Source: Diphasiastrum complanatum
Lineage: Eukaryota > Streptophyta > Lycopodiopsida > Lycopodiales > Lycopodiaceae
Length of the DNA: 64,000 bases
Assembly: GCA_029204225.1 (NCBI GenBank)
Contig: CM055097.1
Location: 52,630,592 to 52,694,591 of the forward strand
Direction of reading: 5' to 3'
Positions 36,473-49,171 of this stretch are shown here, in pieces; position 1 is the first letter of the stretch; each line of letters begins with the position of its first letter. The notes below the pieces were generated by a model. That model did no database searches and was not told where the DNA came from. It saw only the letters and a list, made by a program, of their open reading frames with translations. Made by a program: the position numbers and the translations under genes.

Positions 36473-36574
36473 ATATAACACTTTCTCGCAAATTCTGATG
36501 GTATCCATCAGCGTACTACTACCATGCTTCAATCCTCATGAAGCTCTATATAGTAGGAGGTGTGGACTTCTGTC

Positions 36575-36836
36575 TGATAATAATTAGATATGCAACATCA
36601 AGCATTCACCATAAGCAATCACCACAAGAAGGCGAAAGAAGAACACGCATTGTCACTCTATCACCCTACGACATACAGAATGTAAAATGTACAAATAAAC
36701 CCTGAACCTTGATAGAGAGAGAAAACCTACGAGTAGACTAATAGACTAGCCTACGGCTATTGACAGTTGGTCACAGCTGTCAACATTAATGTGCATCGTA
36801 AACAGTAACAATGAAGTTTATCATTTATTTCTAACA
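36575..36836 (-). repeat. 3' LTR of copia L
   Basis: 262 bp from TGATAATAATTAG to TTTCTAACA on the plus strand. CTCTCCCTCAA directly to its right is the complement of the polypurine tract. Confidence 0.92.
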
Positions 36837-39800
36837 CTCTCCCTCAATGATAAAATTACATTTTTCTATCCCTAATAGAGTAGAAACCAAGGTTGATCAT
36901 ACTTCAAACCAAAATTCAATGTCCCTTGAATGTATCTGAGAATACGTTTAGCAGACTTCCAGTGTGCTTGACTAGGATCTTGCATAAATTGACTAACAAC
37001 ACCAACAACATAAGAAATGTGTCAAATAAATAAAATACCAATCAGCTGTCTATACAAATAAGTATCCACTTTCTCATATTCATCATATGCAGTAAGCTTC
37101 ATGTTGACATCCATAGGTGTACTCAAAGGCTTACAATCTTGCATATTGAACTTATAAAGCAAATCTCGTGCATATTTGCTTTGTGTAAGAAAGACCATGT
37201 CTTCCTTTTGCCATACTTCAATGCCAAGACAATAGTGCATCAATCCTAGATCACTCATGTCAAAAGCTTTGGAAAGATCTGATTTTATTTCATCAATTAA
37301 GCTCTCATTACTTCTTGTTATAATCAAATCATCCACGTATAACACAATGAACACTATATCTGGATCTTGTCTTAGAATGTAAAGATTAGGATCAGCATCA
37401 CTCTTTATCATTCCCCTTCACTTGAAGTGTTCATCAATGCAAGAGTACCACGCCCGTGGTGCTTGCTTCAATCCATAAATGGCTTTGTTGAGCTTAAAAC
37501 GAGATGCTCTCTCCCTGGATCAACAAATCCTTGAGGTTGTACTAAGTACACCTCTTCATCTAGCACTCCATTAAGAAAAGCATATTTAACATCCATTTGC
37601 TAGATCTTCCAACCATAGAAAGCAGAAATAGCAATGATAGAACGTATAGTTACCATCTTAGCTACGGGTGCGAAGGTTTCTTCAAAATCAATACCTTTCT
37701 ACTGCTCAAATCCTCTCGCAACCAACCGTGCTTTATACTTGTTGAGTTGCCCATCAGCTCCATATTTGATCTTCTATATCCATTTGCAAGTGATAGGCGT
37801 CTTACCATCAGGTAGCTCAACCAAGTTCCACGTCCTATTTTTTGATATAGCTTCCATTTCTGTTTCCATAGCTTCATGCCACTCCTTGTGCTCCTTTGCT
37901 TTATCAAAAGTTTTTGGTTCTTGAGCCTTGAGCATAGAACCCATTAGGGCTAGATTCATCTCTAATCTTGCAGGAGGTGTTCGATTTCTACTTGATCTTC
38001 TAAGCTCTCCCTGCTCACTTGATTCGGGAGTATCTCCCTTATTAGCATCACTTGTTACTGACAAGTACCGCTTAGGCACTCTCCTAGGAATCTCATTATT
38101 GACCCTGTCTTTTTCCATTGGCTCTTCCATATTGACACCAGCTTCTTTCTTAACTTGCACTTTAGCTTTATCATCAAAGGGATCAATTGTCAATTTTATT
38201 TGGTCATTTTGACCCATCTCATCAAAAGTAGCATCTCTAGAAATCATGATCTTTTGTGCATCTGTATCATACATCTTGTATGTCTTGGCTCTTTCATCAT
38301 ATCCAAGGAAAATACACTTAACAGCTTTTGCATCCAGTATCTTTCATTTTTCATCAGGTACATGAGTGTAAGCATCACAACCAAATATTTGTAAATGAGA
38401 AACATTAGGTTTCTTTCCAGTAAAAGATTCGTAAGGTGTCTTACCCTCCACGTACTTCGTAGGATACTGATTCAAGATATGAGTAGCTGTGTTGCATGCT
38501 TCTGCCCAAAAAGTATTTGGAAAACCCTTAAGCATTGCCCTAGCCATCTCCACAATGGATCTATTTTTCCGTTCTGCAACTCTGTTCTATTGTGGTGAAT
38601 AGGGTGTAGTGGTTTGTCTCTTGATCTCCTGATCCTTGCAGAAATTTATAAACTCTGTTGAAAAATACTCACCGCCACCATCTGATCTGAGGGTCTTATT
38701 ATAACAACCTGTTTGTTTTTCCACTAGAGCCTTGAACTCTCTAAATTTGGCAAAAGCATCAGATTTCTTGCTTATGAAATAAATCCAAATATGTCTACTA
38801 TAGTCATCAATGAATGTGATGAAATAGTAACAACCACTAATGGACCTAGTTTGTATCGGTCCACACAGATCACTATGAGCAAGATCAAGAATGCCATTGG
38901 CTCTTCTTTCTCCATCTTTGGGAAATCTCTCTCTATGTTGTTTTCCCAAAATACAACCCTCACAAATTTTTCCTTCAAAAGAGATATCAAGCAATCCAAC
39001 AACTAGATTACCTCTTTTAAGGATTTGCAAGCTTTGAGCACTGATATGACCAAACCTTTGATGCCAAAGATCACTTTGACTATCAACAATGCTTACCATA
39101 GCTTGAGTAAAAGATCTTGCATTCAATTTGTAGAGTCGATTCTCGTTGACTCTAGCTCCTGTAGCAATCACTTTGTAGTGATTCATGATGTCTTTGATAA
39201 GACATTTGTCACTGTCAAACTCAACCTTGAGTTGTTGATCAGCCATCGTCCCAACAGATAGTAGATTGTTAGCTAAGTCGGGTACATATTGCACATTGCT
39301 TATATGCTTTATCTTCCCATTGGCTAACTTCACTGGTACCACTCCAACTCCTTTAACAGATAGCAATTTGCCATCAGCTTGTCCAACTTCATCACCATTG
39401 TTAGTTTTCTTGAGTTCTGAAAACCACTCTTTCCTTGAAGTCATGTGCTTGGATGCACCACTATCAATGTACCAGGTATCCTTGGCTTCATCACTTGTCA
39501 TTAATGCTGTAATGAACAATTTTGAACTCTCACTTCTTTCATCTTCATATTGATCATCATCGTATTGATGTTGATCAGTATAATTGTCTTCATAATAATA
39601 GTCATCAGATTGATGTTGATCAACATCATTTCTCGCTTGCCATTTGTCTTTTCTTTGTTCCATCTCCTTCTGTTTCTTGAAGCATTTACGCTCCCAGTGA
39701 CCAGGTTTGTTGCAGTACCTACAATTTCCAGTTTTATTTTGTCTTGAATAGCCGCGTCCTTGACCTCGATCTTGATTCGATTCGGACTATCATTGACTTG

Positions 39801-40506
39801 CTCATGAAATTGTTGAAATGATCCTTGGCTTGAGTTTCCTCCTCTCGATTGATACTTTCCACGGCCAATCTTCCACCGCGTCCTCTAATTGCAAGATCTT
39901 GATCATAGCTCCTGTTACGATGATTCAAGTTCTCTTGACGTTGCTCTTCTTGCAAAAGCAATCCACCTAGTTCTTCATAGTTTGGAAGATTTTCTCTTGT
40001 GGCTATACTTGTCACAAACATCTGATGTGACTCACTCAAACTATTCAATGTCAATTGCACAATCTCACGATCTTGTACTCGCTCTCCAACTGCTACTAAT
40101 TGATCACGGATCTCTTTGATCTTCAATATGTGATCGGCAATAGTTGCACCATCATCCATCCGCAATGTATGCAACTTTGTCTTTAGAAATAGTATTCGAG
40201 ATGTATTTGTCATTTAAACAATGCCTTCAATGTATCCCATGCTTCTTTTGGTCCTTTTGAATCTGAAATATAGGGACTAATTGCATCTCTAATTGATAAG
40301 TTGATGACATTTTGGGCTTTCTGTCTTCTCCTATCAAATGCCCACTGATCTTCTTCAATCACTGGCCTTGTCCCTTCACCTGTCACGATCTCCCATAGCT
40401 CCTTTTGCATCAAAATGTTCTTCAGTTTGAATTTCCAAACTGCATAGTTGCCGGCACCTTCCAATTTGCTTGACTCATTAAGGACACTCTTGCTTAGAGT
40501 TGCCAT
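36837..40506 (-). pseudogene. Copia L gag-pol, several nonsense codons
   Basis: Starts at the ATG at 40506 (MATLSKSVLNESSKLEGAGNY). Gag continues over a stop at about 40210 to 39734. A CCHC knuckle CRYCNKPGHWERKC lies near 39690-39725. The next open part (39663-38587) has protease WYIDSGASKHMT, integrase WHQRFGHIS, HSDLCGP and RSDGGGEYFS, and stops after TPYSPQ. Short open pieces follow: VEMARAMLKGFPN (38553-38344), the linker with CKWI (38274-37774), and YVDDLIITR with YCLGIEVWQKED (37411-37022). Many single stops within otherwise recognisable frames show decay mostly by point change. The RNase H region is largely absent, since little coding space remains before the LTR. Confidence 0.88.
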
Positions 40507-40576
40507 TACTGGATAGATGAGTCTGGATCACAAAATTTATTCACACCATAGACCTATAAATTTTTGGTTGTACACC

Positions 40577-40740
40577 TGATATCGGTACGACGCGCGAGTG
40601 CACGACTGCTCGGGATTCTTTTTACCTCTGGCCCGTCGCTCCGATATTGGTACTGATATGCTATATCTGTATGACGCGCGGATGTACGACTGCTCAAGAT
40701 TTTTCCTACCTCTGGCGCGTCAATCCAATATTGGTACGGA
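40577..40740 (-). repeat. GC-rich tandem duplication in the leader of copia L
   Basis: Two imperfect copies of a unit of about 90 bp, each with GACGCGCG(A/G)(G/A)TG, ACGACTGCTC, TTTTACCTCTGG or TTCCTACCTCTGG, GCGTC/CCGTC and ATATTGGTAC. CpG content is much higher than in the surroundings. Confidence 0.7.
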
Positions 40741-41272
40741 AAAGATTAAAAATAGAGAGAATATAAGACCTTTTAGAGGGAATATTCTAGATTTTCCACT
40801 TCGGCGTGGCAGCTATGTCGCCTCCTCTTTGCAAAGATCTCAAAATGTGTGATCGTTCAAAAGACAGAGATCAGTAATGTGAAAAGTATGAAGCCTTCTA
40901 ACTCTGAATGGTAGTTCTAGACACTGTCTAGTGTGATTTGCGGTACTCCAAACAGAAAATGAGAGATTTCTTGGCAAACCTCTCACACAAATAGCACTTT
41001 CCACAACAACTAGGAAGTATTGTAAAAATCTCTCCCACTCAACAGATTTTCAATCTGTTTGATGCTGCCCTGGCCTTTCTGATGCCTCTGGGACTGTGCT
41101 TTCATTCCCCACAGATGATTCTGAGCTCCAACCCTACAAAATATACCAAAGAAGAATTTCTTCCAGCCATTTTTGTCTCTCCAAGCTTTCACCTCCCGTG
41201 AAGGACTTTCTCACTTCGTTGCGGAGCCTGTGACAAGCTGTATCTACTAATCATGCACGCAGGACTATCGCT

Positions 41273-41284
41273 GCTCTAATATCA
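41273..41284 (-). other. Mutated primer-binding site of copia L
   Basis: GCTCTAATATCA abuts the 5' LTR where the complement of the normal site would be GCTCTGATACCA; two C-to-T/G-to-A type changes separate them. Confidence 0.75.
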
Positions 41285-41546
41285 TGTTAATAATTAGATA
41301 TGCAACATCAAGCATTCACCATAAGCAATCACCACAAGAAGGCAGAAGAAGAACACGCATTGTCACTCTATCACCCTACGACATACAGAATGTAAAATGT
41401 ACAAATAAACCCTGAACCCTAATAGAGAGAGAAAACCTACGAGTAGACTAATAGACTAGCCTATGGCTATTGACAGTTGGTCACAACTGTCAACATTAAT
41501 GTGCATCGTAAACAATAACAATGAAGTTTATCATTGATTTCTAACA
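41285..41546 (-). repeat. 5' LTR of copia L
   Basis: 262 bp from TGTTAATAATTAG to TTTCTAACA on the plus strand, the pair of 36575-36836. Confidence 0.92.
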
Positions 41547-42289
41547 TTGTCCATTAGAAAGTGCAGGCCAACAGCCCACCATCATTCCTTACAAAACGGT
41601 ATGAATCATGCATGAACTTTGCAACACAATATTCTGGTGACTGTTCGTTGTCAAAAGCAAGACTATATGTGAAGAGGTGAATAACATACATGTGGTATCG
41701 TTCACTATAGCTTTTGAGACAGCATCCACATGCATTCGCTTCCAGATGTGTACAGCAGAAGCAAGAATGTAGTATCGATCTATGATGACCAAAGTATCAT
41801 GTGAGCTCATTTCCTTTCAAGCATAACAAGCTAATGATACTCCTTCGATGCATACGATCACATCAAACAAACCATAGCCTTCTTACCTTCCACCCGAATA
41901 CTCTTCCACAAGGCTTTCACAGGTCTCCTCTCCTCCAAGCAGAGATGGTGGCAATAGAGAAGCCAACCAAGAGAGCTAAAGCAAGAGAGAGAGGGAGAGA
42001 GGGAGAGAGCAAGAAGAGTGAAACTTAGGGTTTTAGTGATCTTCCCTTTCATAATAATTCCAGTACCTCTTGGTGCACTAGGTGTTAGAAGATTTTCCAA
42101 ATTTTTTACCAAAAGACTAAAAATTTAAAAAAACTTTTTAGAGGCCATGTTTCTAAGTTTAGCAAAATAAGGCATTTTCCTTGGTATAGTACCATAAGGG
42201 AAAACAGACTTTTAATAATATTTCAAAAAATGAATAAAATCCTCATCCACTAAATTTTATCTTAATGTGCCAAATAAGATCACTTCTAT
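41547..42289. other. Flank of copia L, no gene seen
   Basis: Contains a GAGAGGGAGAGAGG purine run near 41977-42012. No recognisable protein. Confidence 0.4.
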
Positions 42290-43084
42290 GTGGTCCACTG
42301 ACATCTCTGAGTGTTATGAAAACATCTCTCTTAATGGCCTGGATGGATTTAAGACTATTATATGGAAAATGATCTTGTATGCTTTCAAATTCAGCAAGAA
42401 CAAAAATCTTGCCTATAAATGAAAATCTAATTATGAGAAATGTAAATGGAAATGGGTAAGCAAGCCAGCTGAAAAATGGACTCATATGAACAAATTACTA
42501 CTTTGCCAATGGAATGATTTACTGATTGACCATTGCATTATGAGACTTGGAAACAAAGCTTGGAGGCAAGTTTGTGGTATACCCATGGGCTTTGCATGTT
42601 CCCCTATGTGGTGTAACTGGTACCTATCATTTTATAAATTACATTTTATGAAAAGTCTTGCCAGACTTGGAAAAATTGAGTATGTACAAGCGTTCAATAA
42701 TACCTTTCGGTATGTAGATGACATCTGTTTTATTGATAATTCGGTTGCACTTTTATTTCTAGATAAAGAACAACCTCGTATCCTTGATGGATTAATCCTC
42801 TGGAGTACTTGACCATAAATAACGAGGAGTCTAATGACAATATGGTAAATGTTTTTAATGTTACTACTACCTTTGATTCTAAGTCCGACATTTTTTATAT
42901 GAAAAAGTTTGATAAAAGGAAGGAACTACCATTTCTCTTTTTCCAGTTCATTCACTTGGCATCCAATAGACCGATCATAAACTCCTATAAAGTTATCATT
43001 GCACAGATTATTGCTGCTATATTTTGTTGTAGCGATCAAACTGCATTTATTAGCGAAGTCAATGACATTGTAATGGCATTTTAA
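42290..43084 (+). pseudogene. Penelope-like reverse transcriptase, C-terminal half
   Basis: Plus-strand translation shows motif A as STDISECYENISL near 42296, a TGA near 42420, then GIPMGFACSPMWCNWYL near 42570 (motif B) and TFRYVDDICFID near 42705 (motif C, catalytic YVDD). A frame change near 42800 is followed by FDKRKELPFLFFQF and NRPIINSYKVI. The GIPMG...SP...RYVDD layout and the post-catalytic D-K-R-x-x-L-PF stretch fit Penelope-like or related non-LTR, non-copia reverse transcriptases. No GIY-YIG endonuclease was seen. The matching N-terminal half lies on the opposite strand at 43860-44684. Confidence 0.6.
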
Positions 43085-43272
43085 AAAACTGGCTTAATGA
43101 AAGGAAGACTGTATGGAATCATCAACAAAATATTCATACACAATATGTTCCCTGGATTGATGTATGCACTACCAAAAAATGCAGATTTTCTCTTGGTGGG
43201 CAGTTAGCACTCCCTCTCAAGGGTGCTAACTGCCCCCTGAGATACCTTGCTAATTGTGGGTATGGTTGGTGG

Positions 43273-43762
<490 letters not shown>

Positions 43763-43859
43763 GAACTCTCATGAACTCTACTATATAGGTTGGTATCCAC
43801 ATTCAGATAACTCCGGTATGAATATGTTTTAAGGTCTGCCCCCTTCATGAGGAGCGGAG

Positions 43860-44684
43860 ACAGAATACCAAGAGCTCCAGAAAGAAACGTGGCCACCTTT
43901 GAAAAGTAGCACTCATGTGCGTTTGTAATTCATCTGAAGGTATTTTTATGTGCTTTAAAAGTGCATAGTAGAAACGGTAATTCTTCTTTCCCTAAAAGGT
44001 AATCTGGCAGTATATTAGAAAAAGTATGCTTAGTAACAATCAAGGCATTGTCAATGTTATTGTTATCAACATTTGAAAAAGGGGCAAAATCTAGACCAGA
44101 TAATCTTTGCAATGCCAAGTTTCTAACAAAGTATACGCACATGAAACAAGGATTATGTTGGGCTTTATCTACAACATTCACATACGAAAAGGTAGTAATC
44201 CAGTCACGTTCATCAATAGCATTCTTTAAATCCTTCTTTGCAATGTTTTTACCATGAAGCCATCTAGTCTTCTTTAAAAAATTTGTGACAGTAAGCTTGC
44301 AAATTTGAGCATGTTCCACAATAATATCATGATCCATATTCTGATAACTAGGTAAAAAAGTAGCCAATTTAAACCATTCGTGGTAAGTTCCAAAGTGACC
44401 TCATTAATATTAGATTGATGTAAAGGAATATGATTAAGTCCTTTGTTCAGGTCATTCCTTAAAAGTTTACTACCGATAATTCTAGTATTGATAGAAATAA
44501 CATGCCCATAATTTTTATCAATAAACTCTTTAAAATGTTTAGAATTTGAGCACATACAAGGTGGAATATTATCGATATCAGACTCACAAAAGACTTGAAA
44601 GGGCTTATACCATTCATGATTGAAATGCGGAAAAAAAATTCCAGCCAAACACAATTTGCTCAAAGATGTCATCAATGTAACCAA
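43860..44684 (-). pseudogene. Penelope-like element, N-terminal reverse transcriptase half
   Basis: Minus-strand frames 44684-44274 and 44367-43860 overlap with a frameshift near 44360. The upstream part has PPCMCSNSKHFKEFIDKNYG followed by ISINTRIIGSKLLRNDLNKG; the downstream part has LPFLLCTFKAHKNTFR, a stop and ITNA. The F-K-x-HKN-x-(F/Y)-R block is the fingers motif that precedes motif A in Penelope-like reverse transcriptases. With 42290-43084 it would make one protein if the strands agreed, so an inversion has separated the halves. Confidence 0.5.
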
Positions 44685-45394
44685 AAATGTGAAGTAAAAT
44701 CTCAGAAGAAAGTTGCTTAATGTTTAAACTCTCAAAGCATCTATTATAGTAACATAAATGCAAAAACATCTTCCCTTTATCTCTTCTAACCATAAGTTAA
44801 CCTCCAATACTCTAAGATCTTCAATATCCTTCTGCACATGGATCAATCACGGTAAAATTCAGCTTTCTGATAGAAAGATTCCCTTTTCCACCACTGCTTT
44901 GCCCCTCATTGCCTTTACTTGGAAAGTATTTCCTCTTCTTGTTGTTGCTGCCTGATATGACTGAACTTGGATTATTCAAATTGAAGGAACATGTTTTTCT
45001 GCTTGTATTTTGGAAGTATGTATGCTGTAAGGTAGAGAAGCTAGGCTTTTTAAGAAGTCATTCAATTTCTCGTATATTTTCAGCATCACTAAGGTGTGCA
45101 AGCAGCTTGGCAGTAGGGTTAAGGAAAAGTTCAATGGCAGCTTCAATCATATGTTGTCTGATGTACATGAAGGCAAGGTGGGCTTTAACAACATCTCTAG
45201 CAAGCTTATGAATCCAAAGAAAGAAGGCATTGAGTTGGTTTTATAAGATGCACCAGGGAAGAATTTGGCAAGGCTGTTCATCATATACTAGATAGCGTGA
45301 TCAAACCGAATGATAGAAGAATTGTTTTTATATTTGTCACCACATCTGTATTTAAAGAAGGATCTTTTCCAGTTTCAGATTCGAGCTTGATGTT
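44685..45394 (-). other. Possible further coding remnant on the minus strand
   Basis: Minus-strand translation near 45250-45060 reads ARDVVKAHLAFMYIRQHM and LFLNPTAKLLAHLSDAEN before a stop. No family is recognised. It lies between the reverse transcriptase half and copy 2 of the unknown ORF, all on the same strand, so they could be parts of one element. Confidence 0.3.
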
Positions 45395-45838
45395 GGCTCA
45401 TCCTATTAAAGCCAATCTCAAAATGTCCTCTAGTTCTAGCCCAGGTTTGCTCATAAGGACATCTTGTAGGTTCAAATCTACTCATATTAATGACGGTAGC
45501 AAAGGGAATAGGTGTATCAAAGGAGGGATTCTTATTCAAAAAACCAATCTTGCAAGCTTGAACTTCAGTAAAGAGCAATCCAGATTTCAATAGAAATGGG
45601 TGCCAAAAATTTCACAAAAGGAAGGCATCAAAGCTTATAGGCTTTGGTAGATTTAAACTCAATAATACGATTAGGTACCAAAGGTACTTGGTAACTTTTG
45701 GATTGGAAAAATTCAGAAAGACAGACTGTCTACTTCACAAATTGCTTGAGAGAAAGATTCCAACTAGGATGCACTATCTTCATCAAGGTCTTTAGTAAAG
45801 ATCAAAGGATGAGGTGAGGTAGGAGATTCAGTAAGGGT
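45395..45838 (-). pseudogene. Unrecognised protein ORF, copy 2, broken
   Basis: Minus-strand translation near 45590-45400 contains KNPSFDTPIPFATVINMSRF and EQTWARTRGHFEIGFNRM, closely matching the C-terminal part of the ORF at 24010-24841. Further matching DNA reaches 45838, where the LTR of copia G begins, so the N-terminal half is cut off. Unlike copy 1, it continues past FNRM into its own C-terminus (QHQARI and on to about 45300). Confidence 0.6.
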
Positions 45839-46519
45839 TGTTAAATTTACACAAACTAGTTTGCACAATACCACTTGTAAATGACTTTGAGGCCATGTTA
45901 TGGGATGTCACATGTGCCAAAAGTATAGAATACCTTATTCTAAGTCAAATCATTAACTTGGCTTTGGAATGATACCTTTGGGATATGTCCAAAGAGTGCA
46001 TAGATAGGGTAGAGAAAAAGTAGGAGCTAAAAATAGCATCTTTCTCATTGTTTTTGGATCTCAAGGTATTGACTTTAAATAGGGTGGATCAAGTGGATAT
46101 TTAGGTTAAAATATAGGGTTAGGTTATGATGAATACATAGAAGCCCTAATATGCTCAGATCCGACCTCTACATGTATAAATATGTGATGGGGTTTCCATC
46201 CAATTATGAGCAAAATCGAGATTTTCCTTCTTGACTAGTAAGTTGAGTCTATGATTTGATTGATGAATGCTATTGGCTAATGTTTTTTTGGGGATGATTG
46301 AATGAGTTTGGAGTTGTAGGTACAGTACACAGGCAACAGTAGGCCGTACTTTCACACATGTGAAGAGTTTTGGAGCTAATTCATGGAGTTCAAGCCAAGA
46401 TAAGCTAGGAATCAATGCATTGATTAGTAATCTAGTTCTAGATCTTGTTTGGATCTTAAGTAGGTGCTTTCTCCATCATTTATAGGATCAAATGGGTTTA
46501 TTTTGCTGTATTTTTATCA
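45839..46519 (+). repeat. 5' LTR of copia G
   Basis: The end TTTTTATCA abuts the primer-binding site. The start TGTTAAATTTAC is placed where similarity to the unknown ORF stops. Length 681 bp. CACATGTG-type motifs occur near 45910 and 46353. Confidence 0.65.
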
Positions 46520-46532
46520 TGGTATCAGAGCC
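46520..46532 (+). other. Primer-binding site of copia G
   Basis: TGGTATCAGAGCC, identical to that of element A. Confidence 0.9.
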
Positions 46533-47322
46533 ATTCCAAGAAATGAGCTTCACTTCATGCTATAATCATAGATTTTGATGCAATTCAAGCATTGATTGCT
46601 ATCTAGACATAGTCTATGAGTAGTACCTTCAATCCTTGATCAATTTGAGTGAAGAGAGCTCTAATGGTTTTTTATTTACAGGATTTTTAGCTTCAAAATC
46701 TGAGTTGTGGTCATCTCTTATCAATTGGATCAAAATAGCAAGTATTTTGCACATTCCTCATATTGATGCTACTCGATTTGTGGAGTCTATCACAAGGAAT
46801 AGTTTCAATCAATCAAAAGGAAGGTAGATTCTTATCTTTGTTACTATAATAGTTCGTTCTTAGACTTATTGAGATCTTAGAAATTCAATTTTGGGGTCAT
46901 CCCAAAGACTTTGATAAGTGCTCATCAAGTGAATGCAATTCTAGTCAAGATTGTGTTCAATTTTGCTTGATTTGTGAGATAGTTTGGATTAATTATTGCA
47001 TGATGATTCAACTTGATCTTGTAGGAATGATTTGAAGAGGCATTTATGTAAATATGATTCCTTTTGGTTCAGGTTAGTTGAATACTGTATCCTTGTGAAG
47101 TCGAGATCAAGGAGGCAATTTTAAATCCAATTTTTATGCAGATTCAAGCTAGTTTTCATTCTTGTTGACAGTAATAGATTTGATTTGGCTTTAGATCAGG
47201 TAGGATCTTATTGAGAGGTCAAGTTTTGAGCCTTCTCAAGTACCTAGGTAGTGGGATAGCTAGTCTTTCAATCATTTCTATTTTGCATCTATTCTTGTGA
47301 TCAAGATCTTGTTTAAAGATAG

Positions 47323-49171
47323 ATGGCTTCAATGAATGCATATCTTTCAAATTCACATGATAGATTGAATCCTTCTAATTACTCAATTTGGAAGCTAAGA
47401 ATGGAATCAATTCTTATTTTACAAGATCTAATGGATATAGTGAGTGGTGAAGAAGATGAGCCTATTCACCCTCAAGAAGTTACAAAATACAAAAGGAGGT
47501 GCAAGGTTGCTCTCCATTGTATAAAAATGAATGTAGCTAATGATCTTGTTAAAGATGTAGGTGCTTGCACCTCGGTTCAAGAAGCATGGGAAACTCTTCA
47601 AAAGATATATGAATCCAAGAATACTTCAAGGTTGCTATCCTTGAAGAATCAAATCCCTCAATGTTTTCAAGCTAAAGGAGAGAGTGGACATTCATATGTG
47701 TTGAGAGTTAAGGACTTAAACAAGAAGCTTGCTTACATAGGAGATTCCATTAAGGAAAGTGAACTTTTTCAACTAATCTTGAAGGTTTGAGTGTGGATTT
47801 TGCTAACCTAGTGCAAGGCTATGCAATTATGGGCAAGTTGCCCTCACTTGAAGATCTCCAAGGAGTCTTCATGGCCGAGAGAGTAGGAGAACTCACATCA
47901 AGTTAAGGATGGAGAAGCACTCCCTCAATGATGGAGATGACAGGCTCTTTTCACCAAGAGCAAGAGCAAATCCAAATGCAAGGGTGCTGCATTCAAGAAG
48001 AACCAAGTCAAAGGTGAAGATCAAGAAGGATCTTCAAGTCCAAGCTCAAGTAAGCCAAAGAAGGATAAGTCGAAGAGCAAATGCTACTTTTGTGGCAAGA
48101 TAGGGCACTATGCCTCGGAGTGCTTCAAGAAGAATCAATCTCAAAGTCAAGCAAATCTAGGCCAAGAGGAAGAGGAGATCTCTCATGAAGATGCACTCAT
48201 GATGTCAAGTTTCTCATCTTCAAGCATAAGAGGTGAAGACCCTTGGTGGATAGATAGTGGGGCTAGCTCCCACATGACAAGTAAGAGGGAGTATTTTTCA
48301 ACCTTATCTACCCATGATGGACCTACCAAGTCGATTTTTACAGCAAATGATTATGCTTGTAAGGTAGAAGGCATAGGATCCATACCTTTATGCTTGGGAT
48401 CTTCAAGGAAGATCAAGATTGATGGAGTACTTTACATTCCTAGTATGACTAAGAACTTGCTTAGTGTAGGACAATTGCTTGACAATGGTTTGATTGTGGA
48501 GTTCATCACAAATGCATGTAAAGGATGGCAAGATCATTGATAGAGGCATAAGATTTGGAAGATTATTCAAACTAGATGCCTATGTGGATGCTAATATTGT
48601 AATGATAGTCGAGGAGACCAAAGTATCCAACCATAGTCTTTGGAACAAAAGACTTGGTCACATCAACTCAAAGTCCATGGAGGTCATGTGCAAGGAGGAG
48701 CAGGCCTTAGGACTTCCAACATCCTTGGAAAAAGAGGAGAAAGTATGTGAAGCATGTGCTCTCTCAAAAGCACATTAGAAGCCCTTCTCAAGTTCAATCA
48801 CAAAGACAAGTCATCAACTTGAGTTGATCCACTCAGATGTACACTTTGCAAGTACAATGTCCAATGGAGGTGCCACCATGTTTGTTACATTCATAGATAA
48901 TTACTCAAGGTTTTGTTGGGTATTCTTACTTTCATCTAGATCACAAGTATATGAAAGCTTTCTTAAGTTGAAAGCATTTGTTGAGAAGCATCTTAATCAC
49001 AAGATCTTTTGTCCCTACATCCCTCAACAAAATGGGGTAGCCGAGAGGAGGAATAGGACATTGTGTGAATGTTCTAAATCATTAAGGATTGATGCATGTT
49101 TACCAAATCTTTATGGGGAGAAGCTCTTGTGGGCTCTAATTTGATAAATTTTACAATTTTTAGGACAATCA
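47323..49171 (+). pseudogene. Copia G gag-protease-integrase, frameshifted
   Basis: ATG at 47323 (MASMNAYLSNSHDRLNPSNY). The gag frame breaks near 47787. A CCHC knuckle CYFCGKIGHYASEC near 48081-48122 is in a shifted frame. The protease WWIDSGASSHMT is near 48245, the integrase WNKRLGHIN near 48640, and a TAG follows ALSKAH near 48775. HSDVHFAS is near 48830. The segment between LNHKI and FCPYIPQQNGVAERRN lacks the expected RSDGGGEY block, so there is an internal deletion near 49005. The last recognisable residues are GEAL near 49120. Several breaks make it non-functional. Confidence 0.85.

Larger units (their letters stand above)
36575..41546 (-). mobile_element. Ty1/copia element L, complete but decayed
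   Basis: Two 262-bp LTRs, a mutated primer-binding site and a polypurine tract delimit a 4,972-bp minus-strand element. Flanks are CTGTC on the left and TTGTC on the right, a probable five-base duplication with one change. The two LTRs differ at roughly eight or nine positions. Confidence 0.9.
45839..49171 (+). mobile_element. Ty1/copia element G, 5' part
   Basis: 5' LTR, primer-binding site, leader, gag, protease and integrase, ending in the integrase where the LTR of minus-strand element H begins. Related to A and F by the NYSIWK(L/V)RME gag start. It interrupts copy 2 of the unknown ORF. Confidence 0.82.

Noticed and set aside
42809-43084. Independent small gene downstream of the reverse transcriptase
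   Set aside because: The peptide continues the reverse transcriptase in another frame (DKRKELPF and NRPI stretches), so it is the same pseudogene.
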